DNA of 64,000 nucleotides from Brevibacillus sp042683565 (GTDB lineage Bacteria; Bacillota; Bacilli; Brevibacillales; Brevibacillaceae), in assembly GCF_042683565.1 (NCBI RefSeq), contig NZ_JBHUJW010000011.1, forward strand, positions 1 to 64,000, written 5' to 3'. Below are positions 16,901 to 24,159 of the stretch, one piece after another. A program made the position numbers and the translations under genes. Under the pieces are notes generated by a model. It did no database searches, had not been told where the DNA came from, and saw only the letters and a list, made by a program, of their open reading frames with translations. The first letter of the stretch is position 1. Every line of letters starts with the position of its first letter.

Positions 16901-18337
16901 GCCAAGGGGCGGGTCGTTGCGACAGGCAGCGGCCAGGCGACGATCACGGTGATTACGCTGGACGGAGGTTTCACCGATACATGCGTCGTGATTGTCCCGA
17001 CTGCGCCGCTCATCTCCATGACGGCCAATCAGGGCTGGAACAGCTTGTACCCGGACAAAGTGACGATCACGGCAGAAGTGGTCCACGGCAAGGAGGATGG
17101 ACCGCTGCAGCCGGACTTCCGCATCAACGGCCAGCCGCTTGCGCCTGCGAAGACAGCCGGGCCAACCCCTGTCGATGCATCGGGAAGCCTCTATAAGACG
17201 GTCTATACGCTGGAAATTGCGCAAAACCAGACGGAAGCAGGCGGACCTTTTATCGGACCGGCCGTCATTTCCGGACAGGTCAAAAACCGGTTCGATCAGC
17301 TGTCCGAGCAGGCAGAAGGTAAAGTGTACTTTAATCCGGTGGTGCTGGTTACGGCAGCAGGCGAGAGGGAAACCGGCTCACAGACGGCCAAGCTCACTGC
17401 CGTTCCGTCTGGCGCAATCATGCCGAATGCAACCTTTGGCTGGACCAATGAGAGCGACAACAGCAAGGTCAATCATCAGACCCGTCTGGTCGACTTCACA
17501 GACGGCTCCATCACGCACAAAGTCCCGCTGAAGGACAGCAAAAACTACTTTGTCGTCGTCCTGCGCCAGGATTTCAATGAAGATCAGGACACGACCGATC
17601 CGAATGAAATGAGCGTGTCCAACGTGGTCACGATTGGCGGAGAGTACCCGTTATTCACGGCTGAACCGGTCAAAGACAAGACGTTTGACGACATCGGGCT
17701 CGTCAAGGTGACGCCGATCGACAACATTACGGATGAAACCGTCTGGAGATACGCCACATCGAAGGGGGAGGCGCCCGACGACTTCCGGCAGACCAATGGC
17801 GTCGAGACTCATGGAGACAGTTACCTGCAGATTCCTTACCAGAAAGACAGCAACGGAAATCCTGTGAAAACGACTGTCGTGATTCAGGCAGACAACGGAG
17901 ACGGCTACGTGACCAACCGCACGATCGTACTGGAGGTGCCCGTGCTCCCGGTAGGCAGTGATTCGCCGTATGCGTTTGTCACCGCCACCAAGAGCGCGCA
18001 GGAGAATCGGGCGGTCTCGGTGCGGCTCGGGTATTCCTTTAACGCGGTGCACGATCCGGGCAACGTGGAAGTGAACGTCACGAAAGCCCAGTTTACGATT
18101 GCGCCGCAAGGGAGTGCAGCAGGAACGCCAAACCCGTTGCCCACCGACGGAATCTTTACCGAGAAATACTTGAATCTGAAGTCCGACGATTCCAAAACGA
18201 AGACGTATTTGGTTACGGTTGACGTCTGGTACACGGTGACGACGTATGGAAAAGATCACGAGAAAAACATTTCGGGAGTAAAGCATACGCAGGAGACGGC
18301 GCCGATTACGGTATTGGCGACGGGGACGCGCCAGTAG
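13976..18337 (+). CDS. Giant secreted multidomain surface protein (DUF5057-like, Ig-like)
   Basis: 1453 residues. The GTG at 13976 is preferred: AAGGAG lies 9 nt upstream and the product then starts with a clean signal peptide (MRVWKLLLLFSLMIQISLG ... SHAA). An in-frame ATG at 13892 would put 28 polar residues in front. After the signal are two regions of DUF5057 type that look like glutamine-amidotransferase/ThuA-like flavodoxin folds: one around residues 35-180 (YDAIYIGSG, GQLVVLHTD) and one around 305-540 (YDMLVFGFRD, GQGVMFSHD, TYSGTGHTSNSFPDSEQKLFVNTLYRAF). Next come Ig/cadherin-like segments (ITPNDKEHIRSTDKTFDIAY; VEVKVELEDSKG), a region with KVTPALALSRK, a classical BIG2 domain near 925-1010 (VTGVALNKEQL ... 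VKWTSSDENVATVDAKG), and more beta-rich modules. It has no LPXTG or SLH anchor. It converges on the minor-pilin operon, suggesting a pilus tip or surface adhesin role (inference). Confidence 0.85.
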   Translation: MRVWKLLLLFSLMIQISLGTWGPQSISHAADMPSPKKKILEITDSGISELSTQMLPSTEYAITTMSMKRFVAIREELDGRYDAIYIGSGKYSTAQVSYPNMTNQNSQSERANAHNTKDIMNDITNLKAEAIKKEFISKGQLVVLHTDTVTKNTGKLKSQFIGYKSNPVKNVIFVSSAAEAASKIGQNIAARPRLELLTQPSDYTLPTHTIYGADQTISYTFKLANNAQLAGHNLSANLYIDADFDKVYEPDELVSTTAMTASDSVKEIQYTLPKGLSTLYYWKLEIVDEGTKLKDFATGIFQFRDQKVHVRVLQVTVSSNDVSDLNKRIKSTYLDNQTDYDLDITTVSINDFNNSYYKSLNGNYDMLVFGFRDTYNEGATITTKAAEAVQSFISTGQGVMFSHDTIYRSSNNWLTYFKDITGQKDPMHNLGLGAPNPSTTTKQVNSGLLTQYPFALGDSVTVATTHDQYFTLDLEDPAVIPWYNMAEDNRDIADSWNHYYTYSKGSVTYSGTGHTSNSFPDSEQKLFVNTLYRAFIGANHAPFITMITPNDKEHIRSTDKTFDIAYRVDDYDLKDFLLKTRIYVDGSLVYSNDRAGNGSTVIYNAENTATNGGEIEVKVELEDSKGAKQTITRTVIVDKVTPALALSRKLVDVNPERIAKNSPFQIRYTIEPRDIPLSSLAVTGLRPIWMPQQNYVLGNAYSFRDVTRGNFGPIAWTGKNDRAAFLQLMKAGYSTPVALYDSIDTMTGNNLKSEIEGGFDYLYKQKMTITLPIIDETVLRGNSTVATALNFGRFEVKKDSSGDYVGVFRGYVYNLSNDQLTLQNLRFDEVYPSGIEVVGNSEAWTPSQSDGKSRISGSLQDISYTLSPDGKGFRAAKKEFTVTVRAVKSGLYTLNQSQLKYTDFTSADVADTFNSMTFHVYTAVTGVALNKEQLVLIADDPSRNSEQLIATVFPDDAENKGVKWTSSDENVATVDAKGRVVATGSGQATITVITLDGGFTDTCVVIVPTAPLISMTANQGWNSLYPDKVTITAEVVHGKEDGPLQPDFRINGQPLAPAKTAGPTPVDASGSLYKTVYTLEIAQNQTEAGGPFIGPAVISGQVKNRFDQLSEQAEGKVYFNPVVLVTAAGERETGSQTAKLTAVPSGAIMPNATFGWTNESDNSKVNHQTRLVDFTDGSITHKVPLKDSKNYFVVVLRQDFNEDQDTTDPNEMSVSNVVTIGGEYPLFTAEPVKDKTFDDIGLVKVTPIDNITDETVWRYATSKGEAPDDFRQTNGVETHGDSYLQIPYQKDSNGNPVKTTVVIQADNGDGYVTNRTIVLEVPVLPVGSDSPYAFVTATKSAQENRAVSVRLGYSFNAVHDPGNVEVNVTKAQFTIAPQGSAAGTPNPLPTDGIFTEKYLNLKSDDSKTKTYLVTVDVWYTVTTYGKDHEKNISGVKHTQETAPITVLATGTRQ

Positions 18338-18354
18338 CGTGCAGAGGGAGAAAG

Positions 18355-18398
18355 AAAAAGTGCCAATGCGGGATAATTGTCCCCATTGGCACTTTTTT
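18355..18398. terminator. Bidirectional terminator between giant protein and minor pilin operon
   Basis: 14-bp perfect stem AAAAAGTGCCAATG / CATTGGCACTTTTT. It overlaps the stop codon of the minus-strand gene and serves both converging units. Confidence 0.85.
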
Positions 18399-20343
18399 AG
18401 TCGCCTGTGACGATGACCGGATTTCCTACCTCGGGATATTCCTTGTCGTACAGATCGATATGAAAACGATCGCCAGGCGGCAGGCCCGGTGTCTTTTCGT
18501 CAAAAATATTGCGGTCAAAGGAAATGGACATATGTGACGCGTACCGGTCTGCCTTTCCTTCGCGCCGGGTATTCAGCTCAATATAGCTGTCCGTATAACC
18601 GCTCAGGCGCCCGTCCTGCCCGTACAGAGGCATGCCGCGGCCGGTTGCGATTCCGCCGATGAGCCGGTTGTGCGAGCTCGTCGAATAAATTTGCATGGCA
18701 CTCTCCGAGTAGAGAAAGGCCGACAGCGGCTGGATTGCTTCGCTCGTGATCGGTTGGTCCTTGTAGCGGTCGGTCAGGCTGATCGTTCCGGATGCGATGA
18801 TGACCAGATTGTTCTTTTTCCCTGGAGCGGAGACGTTTCGGATTTCCCGGATGACCACATTGCCATCGACATAAATGGTTCCGTTGATCGAGACGTCGCC
18901 GACGATGTCCAGATTCCCTTTGATGTAGATTGTGCCATCAAAGGTGAACGGGTCTCCCGCATCGTTGGGCTCGGGCAAAAAGGAGCCGATTCTGCCCATT
19001 TCCACAGCGGCAATCCCCTCTCCTGCGCTGTCCTTGCCGCCAATGTACAGATGGTGCACATTCTGCAAGGAGCGTCCCGTAAATCGTGCAGTCAGGCTCA
19101 AGAAGTCAGGGGTGGCCGTCCCATAGGGGGACTCGATCAGGAGAGTGTCGCCGTCCGGCTCTTCCGCATCCACCATGCCGGGATTGCTGGTCTCGCCTTT
19201 CGGATCGTGCTCATCGTCGTCCGGACCCTTGAACCAGAGGGACGTATCCTTGTCGGTGATGCGCCTGATTTGGTCTCCGGCTGCACTCGCCCTCGCCTGC
19301 TGGATCTGCTCCCGGACATAGGTCGAGGTGTTTTCCACGCTATCCGTCTCCGCGTCGTCGAGGAAGAGTGAATCCGTGGGATGGCTCCTGACAGTCACGA
19401 TGGGCGGTTCATAGCCGGGAATTTGCTGCGTGGCCGGATCGGCGCTGAGCGTGACGGTGCTCGCCTCCACGGAGTCGAGCGGGCTGGGGACAAAAAACTT
19501 CTCCAGGTCGGCATCCGCGATAGTCGTTCCCGAAAAGGCGGTGCTGTCCGGCTCTTCTTCCGGAATGCTGTCCACGCTTTGCAAATTGCCGCGGTCCGGA
19601 AGGGAGATCTCGCCCTCTACATAAGGCAGGCCGCCAAGGTCAGTGTCCCAGACATCCTGATCGTTTTCCGGTGTACTGTACCGGTACTCGGAGCTGGTGA
19701 CGACTGAATCGGCCGCGATATTTCCGATGATGTTGCTCCCGCCGAACAGGCGCAGCTGCCCGGGGGTGCTGACCGCGTAGTGGAACGGAGCCGGAACCGT
19801 ATTGACATACACCGTGGAGGTGAGCTTCACTTTCCGCAGGTTTTCCGCGCGGTCCGGAATCCCGATCACCGACACTTTCAACTGCAGGACGTACGGTTGG
19901 GGCGTGCTTCCGGTCTCTCGCGGGATACGCGACACGATCTGCGCCTGAATCGCAAAGCTGCCGTTCATCCCGGGCAGACGGATTTCTTTGTATGTATTGG
20001 CTTCATCTGACGAAATGCGCCGAACCAGCTCGATGACCTTGTCTTCCGAGAAGGCGACCTGCTCGGCATTCGGCGTCGACAGCGACTCCCCGATTTTTTG
20101 GAGCGCGTCGTCGCCTGTGAGAAAGGAAGCGGGCATCTGCAGGTTCGCCTCCAAATACTCCTGAAAATAGGCGAGTCCCGCATCTGCCAAAAGCTTGCCC
20201 TGCACCTCATCTTCGGAAAAGGTGCGCTGGCGGACGCTCTGCATCGTGTGGTTGGCGAGGGAGTACGCCAGCGCCGTAAACAGGACCAGAATCATGAAAA
20301 CGATGAGAAGGGCGCCGCCCCGCTCGTCTTTAACGATCTTCAT
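18397..20343 (-). CDS. PilX-like pilus assembly protein with large C-terminal domain
   Basis: 648 residues from the ATG at 20343, which has AAAGGGGTGAGG upstream; longer in-frame starts lack a site. The N-terminus KDERGGALLIVFMILVLFTALAYSLANHTMQ is a PilX-type class III-like prepilin segment: a Gly after basic/acidic residues, a hydrophobic helix and no Glu5. The remainder is a big beta-rich secreted domain with GGSNIIGNIAADS, TIYIKGNLDIVGDVSINGTIYVDGNVV (bactofilin/right-handed beta-helix-like repeats of NGxIxVxGNV) and a Ser/Thr/Asp-rich spacer. It is the third gene of a minor pilin operon (stop and start 4-7 bp apart), ordered V-W-X. It likely sits at the pilus tip or initiates assembly. 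Confidence 0.8.
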   Translation of the reverse strand: MKIVKDERGGALLIVFMILVLFTALAYSLANHTMQSVRQRTFSEDEVQGKLLADAGLAYFQEYLEANLQMPASFLTGDDALQKIGESLSTPNAEQVAFSEDKVIELVRRISSDEANTYKEIRLPGMNGSFAIQAQIVSRIPRETGSTPQPYVLQLKVSVIGIPDRAENLRKVKLTSTVYVNTVPAPFHYAVSTPGQLRLFGGSNIIGNIAADSVVTSSEYRYSTPENDQDVWDTDLGGLPYVEGEISLPDRGNLQSVDSIPEEEPDSTAFSGTTIADADLEKFFVPSPLDSVEASTVTLSADPATQQIPGYEPPIVTVRSHPTDSLFLDDAETDSVENTSTYVREQIQQARASAAGDQIRRITDKDTSLWFKGPDDDEHDPKGETSNPGMVDAEEPDGDTLLIESPYGTATPDFLSLTARFTGRSLQNVHHLYIGGKDSAGEGIAAVEMGRIGSFLPEPNDAGDPFTFDGTIYIKGNLDIVGDVSINGTIYVDGNVVIREIRNVSAPGKKNNLVIIASGTISLTDRYKDQPITSEAIQPLSAFLYSESAMQIYSTSSHNRLIGGIATGRGMPLYGQDGRLSGYTDSYIELNTRREGKADRYASHMSISFDRNIFDEKTPGLPPGDRFHIDLYDKEYPEVGNPVIVTGD

Positions 20344-20347
20344 GGCC

Positions 20348-21151
20348 TCACCCCTTTTGCTCGCTGCTAAGATCGATTTCGGTACGAACAACGCGGACAT
20401 ACTGTGCCTGCTCACTGTTTTGCGCGACGGCACTCGCTACGGCATCCCAGTCAGCGAACAGCTCGTGATCGCGCCGATCCTCCTGGGAGAAAGGCAAGGT
20501 CATCGTATCGTACCGCTGTGCGACGACCAGATAGAGCGTCACCCGTTTTTTGCCTGAGGAATCGCCCGCAGGCTGATCGATTTCAAAGTACCCCTGAACC
20601 AGATAGCGGTCCGGGTCGGTCGGAAAAGGGACGTGTTCGCAACTGGCGCCGCTGCCTTCGGCCTGCGGGCAAGGTGCAAAGGAGTACGTCTCCCTGGTAA
20701 GCAACGATACAGTGCGATTGCCTGTCGAGGTCGCTTCCTCATCGGGGACCGCTTCTTCGCTGCGCTTGACGGAGCGCTTGTACAGATAGATTCGGCAGGA
20801 ACTGGCAGCATTGCTTTCCTGGAAGGCTGGAAATGACGCCGCGATGATGGACTTTACCTGTTCATTTGCCGGGTCCTGCCGCTCCGTGGCGGTTTCGGGA
20901 GCCAGCTTGACGTAGCTTGCCTCCTGAATGGTTCGCATTACGTTGCCGATGAGAAAGTCGGTATCGCTCCGCAGTTGGTTTTTCACCGTCGTCTCCTGAT
21001 AGATTTCGACGCCTTTCACATAGACAGAGACCAGCGGAATCAGAATGGTAAAGAAGATCAGCGAAGAGGCGATCAGCTCCACGAGCGTAAGCCCGCGCTC
21101 ATCGCGAAGCAATCCGGCAAGCAGGCGTTTGTAAAAGGGTGTCTTTTTCAT
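20348..21151 (-). CDS. PilW-like minor pilin
   Basis: 267 residues. Type IV prepilin N-terminus: a long basic leader MKKTPFYKRLLAGLLRDERG cleaved before LTLVELIASSLIFFTILIPLVSVYV, with Glu at +5. The mature part resembles PilW/PulJ-type minor pilins: NQLRSDTDFLIGNVMRTIQEASYV, then a beta-rich C-terminal domain with two closely spaced Cys (FAPCPQAEGSGASCEHVPF), possibly a disulfide. The ATG overlaps the stop of the preceding minor pilin by 4 bp (ATGA), so the two are translationally coupled. It would be processed by the PilD peptidase encoded about 8 kb away. Confidence 0.85.
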   Translation of the reverse strand: MKKTPFYKRLLAGLLRDERGLTLVELIASSLIFFTILIPLVSVYVKGVEIYQETTVKNQLRSDTDFLIGNVMRTIQEASYVKLAPETATERQDPANEQVKSIIAASFPAFQESNAASSCRIYLYKRSVKRSEEAVPDEEATSTGNRTVSLLTRETYSFAPCPQAEGSGASCEHVPFPTDPDRYLVQGYFEIDQPAGDSSGKKRVTLYLVVAQRYDTMTLPFSQEDRRDHELFADWDAVASAVAQNSEQAQYVRVVRTEIDLSSEQKG

Positions 21152-21666
21152 GAATCCGTCTCCTGCCCTACAGCCGGATTAGGGACCAGCGTCTCTAATT
21201 CAGCGTCCTTTGCATCATTCGAGAAAACCTTGACGACAATCCGGATCAGCGGGTTGTCCTTCATGGAATCGGGACGGATGGTTTGGGGAAGCACATAGGT
21301 CTGGTACGTGCGGTCATTGATAGAAAGATCAGCGAGACGTATCCCGTTCGCGTCTTTGGACAGCTGGTTTGTCGACGTGCAAATGTCTGACAGCAGCTGA
21401 TACGAAAGCGGCTTCTCCAAAAAGTCTTCCTCCAGCGTCACATCCTCTTGATCGACATCTTTCGGTATGATCCCGTTTCCCGTTTTCCACTCTTCCATCG
21501 TCTGTCGCGCCAGATTCAGGGCCACCTGGCGATTGTCCTGATTTCCGGAGATTGCAAAGCTTCTGACGAGGAACTGGCTCAAGAACATGAGGGCAACGGA
21601 CAAGATCAGCAGAGAGGCGACCACCTCAATCAGGGACAAGCCCTTCTCGTTAGCTAGTGCTTTCAT
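21148..21666 (-). CDS. PilV-like minor pilin
   Basis: 172 residues; the ATG at 21666 has AGGAGG 8 nt upstream. The leader MKALANEKG precedes LSLIEVVASLLILSVALMFLSQFLV, giving the prepilin cleavage site G|L and Glu5. The mature body is short, beginning QDNRQVALNLARQTMEEWKTGN, a motif seen in PilV/PulI-type minor pilins. It is first in a three-gene minus-strand operon. A 175-bp AT-rich region separates it from the divergent plus-strand pilus operon, so both units probably share a control region. Confidence 0.85.
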   Translation of the reverse strand: MKALANEKGLSLIEVVASLLILSVALMFLSQFLVRSFAISGNQDNRQVALNLARQTMEEWKTGNGIIPKDVDQEDVTLEEDFLEKPLSYQLLSDICTSTNQLSKDANGIRLADLSINDRTYQTYVLPQTIRPDSMKDNPLIRIVVKVFSNDAKDAELETLVPNPAVGQETDS

Positions 21667-21841
21667 CCTACATTTCCTCCTGAAAAAGACCGTGTTTCTA
21701 TTGTACACGAAATGAACAAAATAGGATATTCTAGGAAAAAAATATAATTTCATGCAGGATTCTGTATAGTAGAGTCGAATCTACTCGTATGAAAGTGCTG
21801 GGTCTAAAGTCACGTTTTTCTTTGGGCAGGGTGAAAGAGTA
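21667..21841. promoter_or_regulatory. Divergent control region of the two pilus operons
   Basis: AT-rich 175-bp gap between the minor pilin operon (-) and the assembly operon (+). TACAAT-like and TATAGT (21765-21770) -10 boxes are visible, but no convincing -35 partners, which would fit activator dependence. A short inverted repeat GAGT-n7-ACTC lies at 21773-21787. Confidence 0.45.
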
Positions 21842-22546
21842 ATGGGGGCGACAAATGTGTTTGTTTATTATGGCTGCTATTTTCTGATGACAGCCCTTTT
21901 GTTGGCAATCCTCTATCAGAGGGCCAGATTTCTTTTTTCGCGTGCAGGCTGGGCGATGTTGGCGGCGGCTGTCCTGATCGGAGCCTTTACTCCCGTACTC
22001 GTCCAGATCACGGGAGCGTGGGCGGCGTTTTCCATTTTGCTGGCCCTGGCGATCGGGTTGGCCTGGTTTTCCTGGCGGCGGGGTGCAGAGAAAATGGCGG
22101 ACAGAGAAGCATCCCGAGCCAATCAGCCGCAGCGGAAGCAGGCGGGCGAGAGCAAGGTTCAGCCAGAGTCCCCTTGGAAAACCGGGCGGGAAGTGCTGCT
22201 TGCCTATGAGGAAGCGGCGGCCGGCAAGGAAGGGAATCTTCGCATGGACGGGACGGTAACCAGCACCGAAGCAGCGGCCGATCGAACCGGTCAGGACAGT
22301 CCGGATGCAATGGAATTTGACTTTCTGCCGGACGGCCCCGCAGTGATGGAGCCTGAACCTGCAATTTCGGGCCGGGAGCGGCGAACGCTGGCAGCAGTAG
22401 AGGAAGAAGACGATCAGATCATCTACTTTTTTGATGACGAGCCTTCTTCTCTTTCTGAAAAGCGGGAATCGTCCAGTGAAGCGGCGCAGACAGGCCTGCT
22501 TCTGGCGGAAGAGCTTGAATGGAAGTTCGTAAAGGACAACGGATAA
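21842..22546 (+). CDS. Hypothetical membrane protein of the pilus locus
   Basis: 234 residues. The N-terminal third has two or three hydrophobic segments (VFVYYGCYFLMTALLLAILYQ; GWAMLAAAVLIGAFTPVLVQI; AAFSILLALAIGLAWFSW); the rest is a cytoplasmic or surface-exposed acidic tail rich in Glu, Ala and Gly with no recognisable domain. It is the first gene of the plus-strand operon, 16 bp before the VanW-family gene, and co-directional with pilB. I do not recognise a family. Position suggests a locus-specific membrane component, replacing outer-membrane parts (PilP/PilQ) that Gram-positives lack; this is inference. Confidence 0.65.
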   Translation: MGATNVFVYYGCYFLMTALLLAILYQRARFLFSRAGWAMLAAAVLIGAFTPVLVQITGAWAAFSILLALAIGLAWFSWRRGAEKMADREASRANQPQRKQAGESKVQPESPWKTGREVLLAYEEAAAGKEGNLRMDGTVTSTEAAADRTGQDSPDAMEFDFLPDGPAVMEPEPAISGRERRTLAAVEEEDDQIIYFFDDEPSSLSEKRESSSEAAQTGLLLAEELEWKFVKDNG

Positions 22547-22562
22547 AGAAAGGCGTTGACGT

Positions 22563-24146
22563 ATGTACGCAACTCGCATTTTTCCAGCATCACAGCGCTT
22601 TTTGCGTTACTTTGCCGCATTTTCCCTCCAACTCGTTCTGATCACCTCGCTTTCCTTTTATGTGGCGGTGAAGTGGGGGGGAGGCTCATCCGGGGCAGAG
22701 GTGTTTCGCTCCGGCATGAGCATCGCTTCGATCCCTGTAGGGGGAAATACATACGAGGAAGCAAGGAAAAAACTGATCGCGGCCGTCCAGGCCAGAAAGA
22801 AGACGACTGTCCGGTACGTCCTGGATGGACAGGCTTACCCGATTGACCTGGGCCAGTTGGATGTCACCTTTGACATCGAAGCTACGATGAAAAAGGCTTT
22901 GGCTCGCTCGGGCGAACAAAGCGGGTTGTTCCCGCGCCTCTGGGGTGAATCCGAACAGAGCGCAGATTTGACGCTGCAGGTCGCGTACGATCGCGCCGCA
23001 TTGGCGAAGCAGCTCGGCGAGATCGGAGAAAAAGTGAATCGGCCGGCTGTGCCTGCGAAGGGAGTCGTTTCAGGCGACCGCATTGCGATCGTTCCGGAGG
23101 TAATCGGGTACCGGGTCGACATTGACAAGTCACTTGCGCGGTTCGACCGCTTCCTGATGAACGAGCTCTCCCAAAGTTCCGGCGATTTGAAACTGGAGGT
23201 CGAGCAGGTCGTCCCGGATATGCGCAAGAGCGATCTGGAAGCGATCGAGCAGCGGGTAGCGGAGGCGTCATTTCCGGTCGCATTTACCGACGAGGTGATG
23301 AAAGAAAACACAGCCAAGCTGATCGCCCGCCTGAACGGCTCTGTCGTGTTCCCGAACCAGGCGTTCTCCTTTTTGGAAAAGACCGGACCTTACACAGAGG
23401 AAAACGGATACGTGCCGATACAGACACACACGGATGAACAGACGCTCGACGAACTGGGAGGGGGAGCTGGTCAAATCGCTACTGCGCTCTACCAGGCAGT
23501 ATTGAAGAGCCGACTGGCTGTGCTCGAAAGGCATGCGGCTGTGCGGCCTGTCACATATGCAGAGGCGGGTCTGGAAGCGGTGGTAGGCGGGGATGGACTG
23601 GATCTGCGCTTTGCCAACGACACGAAGAAGCCGGTGTTTATCCATGCGGAACTAAGCGATAACCGGGTGAGTGTCTCCCTGTTTAGCGGAAAAGGGGATG
23701 CGCCCAAAGTGACTCTCTCTACGGAAAAAAGCGAGAGGATCAAGCCGAATACGATCATTCGGGTAGACAAGGACCTTTCGCCCAACCAGGAGCTGATTGA
23801 GCGAAAGGGAAGCGAAGGCTTCACGGTAACCGCCTACCGATCATGGATGGAGATGGGCGGGAAAGAGGTCAGACAGAAAGTTTCCGAAGATTACTACAAG
23901 CCGCTGCACAATATTATCGCGGTAGGTCCTGTCTATGAAAAAGACAAGGAAGAAGCGCGGGCTGGTCAAAATGCGCCGCAAGAAGGCGCGGCAAAGTTGC
24001 CGGCAGAAGCGATGCTGCCTGCGAAGGAAGCGACGTCCGAAGACCGGCCGCCGGATATTCCTGCAGCGCCCGACACTTTGGCTGACTCGGGCAGCGGCGG
24101 GGCGGGAGAGCCTCGCGTCGTAGACGGCATCATCTATCAGAACTGA
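22563..24146 (+). CDS. VanW-family protein with PG_binding_4 domains
   Basis: 527 residues. One N-terminal membrane segment (FAAFSLQLVLITSLSFYVAV) anchors the protein outside the cell. Residues ~55-200 match tandem PG_binding_4-like units (GNTYEEARKKLIAAVQARKKTTVRYVLDGQAYPIDL; KVIGYRVDIDKSLARF). Residues ~255-370 are the VanW domain: NGSVVFPNQAFSFLEKTGPYTEENGYVP, then GGGAGQIATALYQAVLKSRLAVLERHAAVRPVTY and GGDGLDLRFANDTKKPVFIHA. A basic/acidic low-complexity tail ends VVDGIIYQN. VanW proteins are linked to peptidoglycan, but their activity is unknown. In this operon it may carry the pilus through or anchor it to the wall (inference). pilB starts 13 bp later. Confidence 0.88.
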   Translation: MYATRIFPASQRFLRYFAAFSLQLVLITSLSFYVAVKWGGGSSGAEVFRSGMSIASIPVGGNTYEEARKKLIAAVQARKKTTVRYVLDGQAYPIDLGQLDVTFDIEATMKKALARSGEQSGLFPRLWGESEQSADLTLQVAYDRAALAKQLGEIGEKVNRPAVPAKGVVSGDRIAIVPEVIGYRVDIDKSLARFDRFLMNELSQSSGDLKLEVEQVVPDMRKSDLEAIEQRVAEASFPVAFTDEVMKENTAKLIARLNGSVVFPNQAFSFLEKTGPYTEENGYVPIQTHTDEQTLDELGGGAGQIATALYQAVLKSRLAVLERHAAVRPVTYAEAGLEAVVGGDGLDLRFANDTKKPVFIHAELSDNRVSVSLFSGKGDAPKVTLSTEKSERIKPNTIIRVDKDLSPNQELIERKGSEGFTVTAYRSWMEMGGKEVRQKVSEDYYKPLHNIIAVGPVYEKDKEEARAGQNAPQEGAAKLPAEAMLPAKEATSEDRPPDIPAAPDTLADSGSGGAGEPRVVDGIIYQN

Positions 24147-24159
24147 AGGGGGGAGCGGC

